Positions 8,379-19,459 of a DNA stretch of 64,000 nucleotides are shown in pieces. The DNA lies in assembly GCA_030789695.1 (NCBI GenBank), contig CM061136.1, positions 137,094,448-137,158,447 on the forward strand. The letters are read 5' to 3'. This stretch comes from Scilla litardierei. Its lineage: Eukaryota; Streptophyta; Magnoliopsida; Asparagales; Asparagaceae. The notes under the pieces were generated by a model. It did no database searches and was not told where the DNA came from. It saw nothing but the letters and a program-made list of their open reading frames with translations. The position numbers and the translations under genes were made by a program. Each line of letters opens with the position of its first letter. The first letter of the stretch is position 1.

Positions 8379-11300
8379 TGTAACGACCAGTTTTTACGAT
8401 ACGTTTTATCCGTATTCTTTCGTGTGTTTATCTTTTACGTATCTGTATCAGCAACTAGCTTTACGCGTATTAGCCATCATTATTATTAACTTTAACAATA
8501 GTTTTATTATCAACGTTTAAACAATTTCTTTAATACTCCTTTCTAAAGTATTTTTGAATTCAAAATTTCAAGTTTTTAAACTGTTGAATTCAAATGAAAC
8601 CTCCCGTATTAAATCCTAAAGAAAAACAACCTTTCCTTAATTATATCACATTTAATTTTCCTAATCAATTTCATTAATTCAAATAACTCCTTCCTATTTT
8701 ATAAAGCCCTAGTTCCTTCCTAGACCTAGCCGCCCTCATTGCTTACCCACGCACGTGCATCACTCTAAAAAAAACAGAGAGAGAGAAAGGTAGGAGTCAA
8801 AACGTTTTTTAAAAAAGTTTAAACCGAATCCAATTTAAAACCCTATAAAATCAAACAAATCTAAACACATCCCAACGTCTTCTTCCCTCTGACCCGTTCT
8901 CCTCTAACTACTCCCTATGAACCGGCCCCTCTCTCCCCACTCACCCACATGCAAGCCCCTACCCTATCTAATAAATAAACCTATATGAATAAACCCCAGA
9001 CTAACTTTTAGCATACCCTACCATCACTTTATAAAACCTAGGCTAACTCTTTCACAGGCCGAGCTTTCAAACCCCACACATACTAATATTTTATAAATCC
9101 CAAAGGCTCTCACACCCAGACCCAACCTACACTATTTCTTTTTATATAAACCCTAGGAGAAAGCTTTCACGTGGTCCTTTTGTTTCTCCCTACTCAAACC
9201 GCAGCCGCCCCTATCTCTCTCCCATCTCCACGCAACCAACTCACGCCAGGCCTCTCAACCCAGCGCCGCCTCGCTGCCTGCAACAACTCCGGTGATCTGC
9301 CACCTCTCCTCTCCACGCCGGCAGCCGCCACGGTCCCGTCCTCCTCCTCTCTCCCCACGCGAGCACAGCAACCCGCTCTCCTCCTCCTCACGGCCAGGCC
9401 ACCCTACCCGCAGTTCTCCTCCCCCTATCTCGCAACAACCCGCAGCCCTGCCAAACACCCACATGCGGCTCCCTCTCCCGACGCCAACACCCACACATCA
9501 CCCACGACTCACCCCCTCATGGCCTCCTCGCCGAGCTCCCCCATCTCGCCCCGCCGGCCTCTTCCTCCCGACACCAACGCCTCACCACCTCGAGACCGCC
9601 TCGCTCCGACGACCTCGACCTCAAGCTCCGCCCTTACCATCCCCTGAGATCACCGCAGTGCCTTTCGACGAGCAAGCACCCCCGCGGCATCCTCCCCAGC
9701 AACCGCCACACTCGACCCAACTCCGACGGCCCAGTTCGCTGGCGACCTCCATGCACACCTCGCCGCCGCCCCTGATCTCGTTCTCGCCAAGGCCAGACCT
9801 CCACCCGCAGCCCCGCTATCTCCCTAGCGATGCCGCTAGACGCCGAGCATGCCTCCTTCTCGATTGCTCGCTGTTGTCGCCTCCACCGAAGTCGACACGA
9901 GAAGAACCACGTAAGTTGGTATTTTATGCGATTGTTGATATAGGCATGCTATATGATAAATACATGCTGTGTTTTGATCTTTTATATAGTGCAATATGGC
10001 GGGGGATACATTTATTAATATTACCTTATAGTTAGATATATATTAGCTCTCTTATATATTTGGTTATGTGTTAAAGTGCCAGCATTAAAGTTTGTGGGCT
10101 ATGTTATATAGGTGATAGGTTAGTGATGCCGTATATACCCACTGCTGATTGGTTGTCTGTTACAGTGTAAGTGGTATAAATATATATGATATATGTAACA
10201 ACTTTACTAGCTAGTCTTATATTAATTAATTGGTCAACTCCTAGCCTAATATCACGACTGTGTTGACGCAGATAAATTCACGATCATCGAGTCACCCAGA
10301 ACCGATCCGATCAGGTAAGTGTGCAATTTAAATATGAATTTAAGTTTGAAGGCTAATGGTTATCACGTCGTTTTTACCCTAATCTATACGTCTTGAGAAC
10401 TGCACGTAAACTGACGCATGAAAATGTTTTTATAATGTTCAGACCAAAATGTGACACTTTACATATGAACCCGACAAGGATTAATTTTAAACGTTGGCAA
10501 AGTAAAACGCTTGCGGTAAAATGTTCATTTAACCAACCCGCCCGACTTTCCTCGTAATTATTGTAAATGTTGTAAAATAGGTATGTTGACCACTTTTGGG
10601 TCACGTACTTCTTGCTTGGTCATTAACGAGAGTGACATCGTGAAATCGTGCGCCTCAAAGGCGAACTCGTGATTCGTGATGTCGTGTGAGTCGACTAGGC
10701 CGGCTCGTGTTCTGGCAAACTTTTGGGTGGGGTTAGGGTTGAGCGGCCACTGGGCGTATGAAAGGTACTCTCTTCAAGAGCACCACCCGATGCGGTGGGT
10801 TAGTGTCAATCACGGTAAGCCCCCGTGAGAGGAACGACCTTCTCATCACGACCTAAAGGCAAGAACCCTAGATTAGATGTGAATTCTTGACATGGACTTT
10901 GAACGCTAACTTGGTCATCGTGAATATTGAAATGCTAACAAACTCAGAGAAAACTTACTTTAATTCTTGCAACTTCTTAGAACTACATGCTAGGGATGTT
11001 TACTTTTCGTTCCATCACAATTTGTCTCGTTAATTTTACTGCAGTCATTTATTTTAACTATTAAATGCTTCTTAAATTCATATTATTTGTACATCTTGCC
11101 TTGGGATGCTAATCTTTCCTTGCAGACCTTGCTGACATACATTCATTGTTTGTGGATGTATGTCAGATTCAGCGCTAGGGTACCCGGAGGATTCGTATGT
11201 GACGCCTGGCTCGGAGAGCCAGAGTTGGTCGTAGACGCTGAGCCGCTTTCTGCGGAAGACTAGGGCCTTCGTCACTGCTTTGAGTTTTAGTTTAGTTCCT

Positions 11301-11552
11301 TGTAGTAGGATTAGTGTGTTGTTGTAGTTCTTTTTGGCCCTGCTGTGGCTTGTCTTGTAATTTCGTGTACGCTTTATATATCTGGATGTTGCATTTATCT
11401 TTGAATGTTCTGATTGTTCTGATACGCAAATGTAAGGACCTCTTCTGTGTTTTTATCACAGACGCTTATTGAACTTGAGCTTCACCGCTCCAGTTCAAGC
11501 GGGCCGTGTAACGCTCTCGCTTCCGGTGTCTTTTGGGAAGCGGGGCGTAACA
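8379..11552 (+). mobile_element. Solo LTR, 3174 bp, gypsy (Tekay-like), nested in the chromovirus 3' LTR
   Basis: It starts TGTAACGACCAG, ends GGGGCGTAACA and is flanked by GTACC on both sides. No internal region, PBS or pol is present, so this is one LTR left after recombination. The termini resemble the host LTR, so both belong to related families, but the body is different. It contains several TATA-like boxes (for example TTTTATAAAG near 8698) and a GC- and CT-rich block (9170-9920). The open frames in that block encode only Pro/Ser/Arg-rich low-complexity sequence. Confidence 0.9.
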
Positions 11553-11557
11553 GTACC
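11553..11557. repeat. Target-site duplication GTACC, right copy
   Basis: Second GTACC copy, after the solo LTR. Confidence 0.92.
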
Positions 11558-11987
11558 TTGTTGAGGACGAGGTGTTTGCTGACACCGAGCCCAAGCTTGT
11601 GTTTGACGGGGAGTACGTGGACACTGGGGACCAGTCCTAGTGTCTTTGGCGTGTTTCCCTTTTTGTTTTGGACTGCTGTTTTGTTGTCGGTGCGTAGCAC
11701 CTATACTTGTGACGCTGTTGCTTTTATTGGCCTTGTTCTGGGCCTTAGACTCTTTCTTTTAGCCTGGTGGCTTTTGTGGATGTTGGACTTAATTTCATGT
11801 TGGACAATTTGTGAGATATGAGAATTTTATTTCTGTCTCAATGCTTGTGTTATTATTGTTGTTCCGTTGTGGTTACAGGGACCTGCTTATGTTTTATTGA
11901 CGCTTATCGGGTTTGGGGCTTCACAGCTCCACTCTCGTGCGGACCTTTTCACGTCTCGCCTCCATTTTAGGGAAGCGGGGCGTGACA
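11558..11987 (+). repeat. 3' LTR of chromovirus, second part
   Basis: It matches 5' LTR positions about 1074-1504 with roughly ten differences by eye and ends GGGGCGTGACA. The right TATCC duplication follows at 11988-11992. Confidence 0.9.
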
Positions 11988-12835
11988 TATCCAGATGGGT
12001 AGAAGCTATAGCCACCCCAACGAACGATCTCGAGTTGTCGTGAAATTATTCAAGAATATCATCTTCCCCTGTTTCAGGGTACCAAGGACATCCATAAGCG
12101 ATGGTGAAAGCCATTTCATCAAAAGCAAGTTTGAGGCCTTACTCAAGAAGTACGAAGTATATCATAAAGTTGGACTCTCATATCATCCTTAAACGAGCGG
12201 ACAAGTGGAGATTTCCAACAGGGAGATAAAGATCATCCTCGAGAAGACAGTTATCTCATCACGGAGGGATTGGTCTCAGAAGCTAAACGATGCGCTATGG
12301 GCATATAGCACGGCATTTAAAACCCACATTGGAACAACCCCTTACAAGCTAGTCTATGGGAAGGCATGTCACCTACTGGTGGAACTGGAGAATAAGGCTT
12401 TTTGGGCTATTAAGAAACTCAATTACGACTACAGAAATTAAAGGCTACGCCGCCTCCTAGACATCAATGAGTTAGACGAACTTAGGAGAGACGCCTACGA
12501 AAACGCTAAAATTTACAAGGAAAAGACTAAAACTTACCACGAAAAATTAATCATAGTAAAGCGTTTCGACGTAGGAGATCAAGTGCTCCTCTACAACTCC
12601 AGACTACAACTCTTTCTGGGGAAGTTGAAGTCCCGGTGGTATGGCCCGTTTAAAATACTTCAGATATTCTGGAGCGGTGCAGTGTAGATCGAGGGAGGCA
12701 AGAACGGACCATTCAAGGTCAACGGACAAAGGTCAAAGCCCTACAAGGCCAGCGATCCAATTGGCGAGAGAGAGGATCTCTCGCCCTCACCGATTGCTCT
12801 CCTGCCCGACTCCATCCTAGGTTGGGTGGGGTTGT
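11988..12835 (+). pseudogene. Athila-type integrase, C-terminal half (split gene)
   Basis: This continues the frame cut at 214. It shows WVEAIATPTND, the second catalytic aspartate in ISDGESHF, and the glutamate region VEISNREIK. The C-terminus follows with [30 protein letters not shown] and the GPFKI and GPFKVNGQRSKPY modules. Stops interrupt it at about 12190 (TAA, likely from CAA), 12439 (TAA) and near 12686 (TAG). The gene was thus already decaying besides being split by the chromovirus. Confidence 0.87.
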
Positions 12836-13190
12836 CGCGCCAGCCCGGTACTTCCATTCCAATTCTGTATATATTTTACATCACCCAACCTTATAAGTAG
12901 TGACGCCGCCTGATTTATTAGCTTCTCGCTGTCCCAGTGTCTCTCCCTCCTATCTTTGTGCCCATCTATCTTTTTGGGGCCCAGCTTAGTTCAGCTTGGG
13001 GGAGTCATATTCTGGCATCTATTTTTTGTTGTCAATAGTGTCCATAGTGTACATACTATGCATCATCACCATCTCCATTTTTGTATATACATACATACTT
13101 ACATATGCATATGCATCGTTTATACCCTTTTATCTTTCTTCCCACCCATCCCAACCTTAGCATCATCTCCCGTCTCTACGCATGTGTTCT

Positions 13191-13210
13191 CAGTAGTGAG
13201 GACACTGCTG
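13191..13210 (+). other. Stem-loop before internal polypurine-like motif (Athila)
   Basis: CAGTAGTG, loop AGGA, CACTGCTG (seven of eight Watson-Crick pairs, the other a G-U pair). It is followed at once by CGTTTAGCTTGGGGGATG. Confidence 0.65.
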
Positions 13211-14572
13211 CGTTTAGCTTGGGGGATGAGCGCTATCGCTTTTTACTTATTCCCATTTTTAGTTCCACTACCGCCCCATTTCACCCCGTTTTATTATCAT
13301 TTTTATTTTTTTTCTTTTCTTATTTGTTCGCATGCATGTTTTTCATTTCTTTCTCTTTTTCTTTTGTTAGACTAAAGATGATTCTCCTATGATTACACTA
13401 TAAGCTGCGCACACTCAACTTATCTGCTTTACACACTCATGTATGATTCGTCATAGTCTATTGCGCGTCACCACACACTTATATAGAATGGATTATGATT
13501 TTGAACTCTATGCTTCCATGTGTTAGAGATGTTCCTTGATTAGGATGTTTTTTTAATATGCTTTTCCATGCTTTGAATTCATATTCTCCACAACGAGTAT
13601 TCTCGAAACAGGTAAGCCTGAAAATGAGCGATTGATTGAAAATTGAGTGAAAATTGCATGATTGTGTGAAAACGTCTGTTTTCACAATAGATGGTAGTTC
13701 AATTGGGTTTGGATAACCCACGACACTTAAGTAGCGTCGACTGGATATTCTAACACCGAGCCATGTCCCAATTCTATACTTTTTATTTTTTGTATATAGC
13801 CAATTGCGATCCTTGATCGTACTTTGCATTACATCGCATTTACGCGAGTTTGCAAAAATCCCAAAAAATGAAAAAAATAATAATAATCAAAAACAAAAAA
13901 AAGTATTACATACAAATAATAGGCCAAAGGGGTTCTTCGTAACCCGATGCCCTAAGACCGTCTGGTCTGGGATGCATAAGTCGCCTCTTGTATATATTGA
14001 GTTTTCTCATGTATATAAGAAAATAATAGTATGTATATATAAAGAAAATTGTATAGCCAAAAACAATTGTAAAAAGAAAAATCACACATCTCTACCTCAC
14101 TTTCTATATAGAATAGGGACATGGCAAGGTCGATGATTTCTAGGGATTGTGAAAGATTTTAGTGCAGTGATTTCTTCTATATTTAATTGAACCTACCATC
14201 CTCGTTTATGAAAATTAATTAAAATCATCTTGCATGCTTGAATGAATTGATCATGATACTATTCACTACTTAGAGAATGAGTTGTGGAGATTTGGATTCG
14301 AACAATGGATTTTGTATATTGATTGCAAGCTATAATAAGAATTTCTCTCTATTTCATATCATATATTCGAGTTCATGCTATTCATTGAAAAATCCATTCT
14401 ATATATAATCCATGCTAGACTTGATGAATCCTCATGAGCAGTGCGTTTTTAAATTATAAAGTCGAAGTGTTGTTGCATGCTATGAGATGAGGAGATGATT
14501 TAGTCGCATTTCCTATCTTTTAGTTTCCTTTGCACTTCTTTGTTTTTACCCTCCGGCAAACTTCTTATTAAT

Positions 14573-14592
14573 CTTCCTCGAGAACGAGTAAG
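14573..14592 (+). other. Stem-loop before polypurine tract (Athila)
   Basis: CTTCCTCG, loop AGAA, CGAGTAAG (seven of eight pairs). It lies just before AGCTTGGGGAATTT and the LTR start. Confidence 0.65.
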
Positions 14593-14920
14593 AGGGAAGC
14601 TTGGGGAATTTTGGTGTGCCTATATTTTCCATGTTTTTACCATGCATTTCCATGTCGTTTTGATCGTCCGAATCCATATTTTCATATTATATAGTGCTTT
14701 TCTCGATATTCTTGATCCTTTCGATGTTTTATATGTTTTTAGGGAATTCGGCGTGATTTGGATCGATATGGGGTTCTGGGCACAACGTCGACGCCAAAGC
14801 TCGCTTCGCCGTGCCACGGTGACCCAAGGAGGCCAAAGAAGCGAGGGAGAGGAGTAGGAGAAGAGAGGATAAGAGAATGGAGAGAAGAGGAGAGAAGAAG
14901 GATTAGAGGAGTTTCCAGAT

Positions 14921-15245
14921 CGCTCAGCCGAGTGCATGATGCGCTCGACTGAGCTGTGATATGCCAAGGAGCAATGAAATCCTTCTTTGGGGCGCTCGGC
15001 CGAGTGACAAGCTCGCTCGACTGAGCGACCAGGCCTCTCGCCTGAGCTAGCCGTTAGAAGAGCCCATCAAATGAAGGAATTGGGCTCTGAAAAACTTGAA
15101 GCTTAATTTCCTCGACCGAGCGACATGACGCTCGGGCGAGCGACTCAACTCGCTCACCCGAGCGGCCCCTTCTTGAGCGCCAAGCGGAGCGATACACAAG
15201 GCACCACTGGACCGAGCGAGTACTATGCTCGGCCGAGTGACATGT
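14921..15245 (+). repeat. Palindromic array CTCGGCCGAG / CTCGACTGAGCG in Athila LTR
   Basis: About nine variants of a CG-containing inverted motif (CTCGGCCGAG, CTCGACTGAG, CTCGGGCGAG, CTCACCCGAG) spaced irregularly. The array ends about 75 bp before the TATA box. Confidence 0.8.
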
Positions 15246-15320
15246 CGACAAACTCCATTTTGACTTAAAATAATGGGTTTCGGGTTGGTTTTCTTGTAAA
15301 ACCCTAACCCAAACTGTTTT

Positions 15321-15330
15321 GTATAAATAG
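15321..15330 (+). promoter_or_regulatory. TATA box of Athila LTR
   Basis: GTATAAATAG, downstream of the palindromic array. Confidence 0.65.
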
Positions 15331-16345
15331 TGAACGTTTTTAGAGTAGGTTGAGCAGTTTTTTCTGTAGCAAAAACCCTTAGAGCTATTTTGGGAGCTCT
15401 TATTTGGTAATTTCTTTTGCAATCCATTTATTTATTTGTGGTTGGATTTTCTTGTTTTCTTTACCATTGCTCTCAATTCTCTTGCTCTCTCTATTGAAAT
15501 CAATTTCATGTAATTTGACCGGTTGGATATGTCTAACTCTATTGCTATTGTTTTTGAGCTTTTGCCATACCAGAGTAGTGGGTTTCTAGGGCTTAGGGAC
15601 GATCCCTAGGATCCTAGGGATCAGATGTTAGGTTAGACCCAGTTGGATCAATCTAGGGTTGCCATATAGTGGTTTGAACATGGGTTTTAGGGGATTGGCC
15701 TTGGGATCAGAGTATCACGAAGGCGGCTCCATATCCTAGGGAGAATCCCCCCGAATTCAATTTAGGCTTAGCGACCGTTCCTAGGGTTCGTAATCTCGAG
15801 ATTGACTTAAGAGCTAGGGGCCACCGCTAATCCCCAATCCGCTAGTCGGTGACTGCGAGAGCACGCCGATTGCTAGAACCGAACATACGGCAGCGTCGTA
15901 ACCCGTAGATCACGAGAGTGGATATGGAGTTGCGAGGCGGGACCAAGTGTCAATCTTAATGCACACAGCCCCGTGTGAAGCCGACTGCGAGAGCATAATT
16001 TTGCATAAGATGCGTTAAACGAGTAGGAACAATGAAAGTTAAATACTCGTTCTCATATATGGATGTGACACTCCTACCCTAACCCATCGTCCGACGTAGG
16101 GCCATTTAACCTAGCATCCGTGACCGAATGGCCTAGCGGGGAATTCTGAAAGCCTTAGAGTTTAAATTCTTTGTTAACTCTCCACGTCCACAATCAACCA
16201 ATCATTCAATTGTGAGAACCCCCGACCACATACTCTCCTCCTTCTATATAAAGCTAAGTGTTAAACGATCACCTCCCTGAGTTCGACAATCTTTCTATAC
16301 TATAGCGCACCGTGCACTAGCGGTGATTCACGCTCCCGTGGTGCA

Positions 16346-17535
16346 AACCCATGGACCGAAAAATGCTCCCCCTTGAACACATATTCATTAAGCATTAAGA
16401 CCACCATATCCCACATATATAAGATTTAAGAACACCAAATCTTTTCCACAAATTTTCCCCCTTTTGTTATCATCAAAAGTATACAACGAAGTCAATGTCA
16501 TATCACATGCAGAAAGAGAGCATTATAAATCATAACAAACACTTGCATGTAGATGTTCTTAGAATAGACAAGTCATATTCACTGAAAATTGTAACATAGA
16601 CTTTTACACCATTGTGTATGTGTGATGATTAGACATTGAAGTAAATAAGGAGAACTTTCAAGAAAATCAACCAAAGCCAATCCACTTTTCATTGTAACAT
16701 GACATCATTTAGGATTGATTTTCCCCTTCTCATTAAAAATGAGTTGAAGATACCACACCAAAACATAGCCTATGAGGACTCTTAGATGTGGGGTGGCATT
16801 GCTTGACGAATTTAACACCAATGCTAAAGTTTACTCCTAAAGCTTATGTTGAATACTCTTGGGTTGTATCGTTGCCATGGATCGTATCCATTTTTCATAC
16901 GGAGCTCTTTTCCTTCTTTTTCATTTTTATATATTCTTTTTGATTCAATTCTTTTGAGCTCTATTTTTCATCCAATGCAAGACACATCATATCCCGTATA
17001 ATTTTAGTTAATTAATCCTCCTACATTCACTTTATAGTATTTCATGAGAGATGTCTCCGTATTTACAACACCATTTAATACTTGTGGAAGTGAAAGTTTA
17101 GGGGTAGAAATCGAATTATTCAATTCATTGAACATGTTATGGTTATTTAGAGAGTCAAACATGCACATGTAGCTATAGCAATAATACATCAATTTCTACA
17201 TGGATATGAATATCATTCATTAATACCAATTTAATGGTTCAAAAGAAGGATACAAATTTAGCACCATTTTTTCTTTTTGTATTTTTCATTTTTATTTATA
17301 ATGAACTAAATCCTCCTATCAAGGAAATACTAACACACACAAAAAATCAAGCACAAAAAAATAAACACACCAAAAATGAATCACACACAAGCTAAAAATG
17401 AAGAGCACACAAAAAAATCCTATGAAGGTATTCATTACGCTCAAGCAAGAAACCATACCTTCACGTTGTCATTTGGCTAATGAACTTCGATGAAATGCGA
17501 CGTCCAATTCATAGTTCCTTGCCCCTCCATCTTAC
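16346..17535 (-). other. Non-coding AT-rich interior of SIRE-like element
   Basis: I see no coding domain. Read on the minus strand it has purine-rich blocks (AAAAGGGGGAAAATTTG near 16460, AAGGGGGAGC near 16370) and, near 17330-17420, a degenerate stretch rich in TTTTTGTGTG on that strand. Confidence 0.5.
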
Positions 17536-19418
17536 CTACACGGAAGATGTTATGTGTGACCTTGGAATCCAACATGGTCCACTCATGTTAGTCATCAAAC
17601 TCTTAGGAACCCAAATTTGCTTAAATTTAATATTCTTGTTCCTATATTTGCAATAGTGAGAAGTATGACCAACACAACCACATGTAAAGTACTTTGCATG
17701 AATATTTCTAACTTTGGTTGGCTCATTGTGAACTCTCTTATATTTTGGCTTATCGAAATGTTTCAAATCATATCCAAGACCTCGCCTATTATTGCCATAT
17801 ATTTGGTTTCCAAGAATTATATCCAAAGATTGTTTTCCCATACCAAATTTCTTTATGGTCAATTCTAGGTTCGTGACTTTAGATTTCAAATAAAGATTTT
17901 CGTTCACATGCAAGGTGCATTTACTAATGAAAGCCTTTTTATTTTCCTCTTCATTCTTTTTCACATTTTTAGCTTTCTTTTCAAACTCTATCATTTTTCC
18001 TTTAAGCTCTCTGGTTTCATTTTTTTTAGCATGCACATCTTTTCATTAAGCTCTCTATTTTCAGTTTCTAGTTTAGTAACTTTTTCTTTTTGAATGTTAT
18101 TTTCTTTTTAAAAAATAGGATATTTTTGGCATTCAGCTTTTTCATGCATGCTAGATTTTTCCTTTTTCAAAAATCAATGGAAGTTTTATATGCAACAATT
18201 TTATCTTTCAGTTTATCAACTTCTTTTGACATGTCACGATTTTCTTGTTGTAGTTCATAGTTAGAATTTCTCAAGCAAACTACTGTAGATTCTAAATCAT
18301 CAATTTCATCTTTCATTTGCTCACAAATATTTAAAAGTTTAGATTTAGTGCAAGTTTTTACCTCATCATGCTCTTCCATCAATCAGAAGGAGGAGTGGGC
18401 AGTCTCCTCCTGAGTCTCATCCTCGATATCCTCTTCCCACGTTACTGCTAAGGATTTTCCTTTCTTCTCTGCAGTGTTATTCTTTTCTTGTGGGCAATTC
18501 CTCATAAAGTGTTCCTGCTTTCTGCATTTAAAACAATGAATTTTATCAGTATTTTTCTGCTCAGAGGAATTTTTAGCAGGATTAAATTTATTAGAACGAT
18601 TAAACCTTTGTGCCATTTCAGCTTTTCCTTGCTTGGTCTTGATGTATCTTCTGAAACCTCTGACCATCAGTGCTGACTCCTCATCAAGTTCATCATCTTC
18701 ATCTTCCTCAGCTTGAAGAGCTAGTGGTTTGGGAGCCTTGGTCTCTGGTTTCTCTCTTGATTCGATGTTCTTTATTTCAATCTCGTGGGACATCAAGTTC
18801 CCTATCAGTTCCTCCATGCTCAGCTTTGCGAGATCCTTAGCTTCCTGGTTAGCTGTGACTTTAGGACAGGACAAGCTTGTCAGGGCCCTCAAGATCTTTC
18901 TTACTTGCTCCAGACTTGAGTAGGTTTTTCAAGAGCATTGGAATTATAGACGATGTCTATGAACCTTGCAAACATCTGTTTGAAGGACTCCATAGGACGC
19001 ATTCAGAAGCTTTCATATTCTGTGTTCAGCAAGGCATGTCTGGACTCATTTACCTGTGACATTCCCTCATGTGTCACCTCCAACGTGTGCCAAATTTTCA
19101 GCGCAGTTAGAAATTGAGAGATGCGATGAAATTCTGCTTTATCCAAAGAGCATATAAGTGCATTCATAGCTCTACCATTCGGTGAATACAGTTTCCTATC
19201 AGCATCATCCCATTTATCTGTAGGTTTTAAAATTTCAGTGTCTTCAATTTTAATTATGGGGGGTTTATGTCATTTTCTACTATATTCCACACATCATAAT
19301 CAACAGACACTAAATAGAATTTCATCCTTGCTTTCCAGTAAGCAAAGTCCAAGCCATTAAACTTAGGGGGTCTGGAGATGGACTGATCTTCAGCAAAGAC
19401 TGAATCAGAAATATTCAT
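17536..19418 (-). pseudogene. SIRE-like copia gag
   Basis: Minus-strand ATG at 19418. The N-terminus matches copia gag (SRPPKFNGLDFAYWKARM, VSVDYDVWNIVEN). The UBN2-like body follows (FHRISQFLTALKIWHTLEV, KLSMEELIGNLMSHE), then a zinc knuckle CFKCRKQEHFMRNC near 18520. Next is a coiled-coil stretch (18167-18382; 17850-18036) and a second cysteine motif CGCVGHTSHYC with KQIWVPK near 17640. One frameshift lies at a C-run near 19260, and several stops separate the pieces. It would have formed the particle and bound RNA. Confidence 0.75.
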
Positions 19419-19445
19419 GGTTCTTTAGTCTAGATCCTCTAACCT

Positions 19446-19457
19446 GCTCTGATACCA
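19446..19457 (-). other. Primer-binding site, initiator tRNA-Met
   Basis: TGGTATCAGAGC on the minus strand, two bases inside the LTR. It is the standard plant copia primer site. Confidence 0.9.
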
Positions 19458-19459
19458 CT

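Larger units (their letters stand above)
215..11987 (+). mobile_element. Tekay/Del-type chromovirus (Ty3/gypsy), near complete, nested in Athila
   Basis: The element has a 5' LTR (215-1504), primer-binding region, gag, protease, RT, RNase H, integrase with a C-terminal chromodomain-like segment, polypurine tract and 3' LTR (6334-8378 plus 11558-11987). It is flanked by the 5-bp duplication TATCC. LTRs start TGTAACGAC and end GGGGCGTGACA. By eye the comparable LTR parts differ at about 16 of roughly 1275 positions, so the insertion looks fairly recent. Coding exons nevertheless carry four in-frame TAG codons. Lineage assignment rests on domain order and LTR style, not on a phylogeny. Confidence 0.9.
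12836..14611 (+). other. Non-coding 3' region of Athila element with three polypurine-like motifs
   Basis: I see no env-like gene here; open frames are short and AT-rich. AGCTTGGGG-type polypurine motifs lie at about 12992-13005, 13214-13227 and 14597-14611. The second and third directly follow inverted repeats with AGGA or AGAA loops. The third abuts the LTR. The Athila-like element at 54247-60397 has the same three motifs at similar spacing. Confidence 0.65.
1..16345 (+). mobile_element. Athila-type Ty3/gypsy element, 3' part, interrupted by nested insertion
   Basis: The window opens inside the integrase gene of a gypsy element. The frame stops at 214 and resumes at 11988, after a complete retrotransposon. 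Downstream come the integrase C-terminus, a long non-coding stretch with three AGCTTGGGG-type polypurine motifs, and a long LTR. This order and the integrase C-terminal wording ([19 protein letters not shown]) fit the Athila lineage. The 5' part lies outside the window. The right end, near 16330-16350, is by eye. Confidence 0.75.
14612..16345 (+). repeat. 3' LTR of Athila-type element (boundaries approximate)
   Basis: The LTR starts TGGTGTGCC directly after the polypurine tract AGCTTGGGGAATTT. It holds a palindromic array (14921-15245), a TATA box at 15321 and a terminal block (TTCGACAATC, then GCACCGTGCACTAGCGGTGA). That block, reversed, resembles the LTR ends at 54251 and 61423. The exact right end is uncertain (16330-16350). 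Confidence 0.65.

Noticed and set aside
9171..10035. Two overlapping Pro-rich frames
   Set aside because: CT-rich solo-LTR sequence; low complexity, no conserved motif.
13804..14136. Possible env-like ORF of Athila
   Set aside because: Lys/Asn-rich AT-driven frame with no membrane or signal pattern I can support.
19446..19457. tRNA gene fragment
   Set aside because: It is a retrotransposon primer-binding site next to an LTR.
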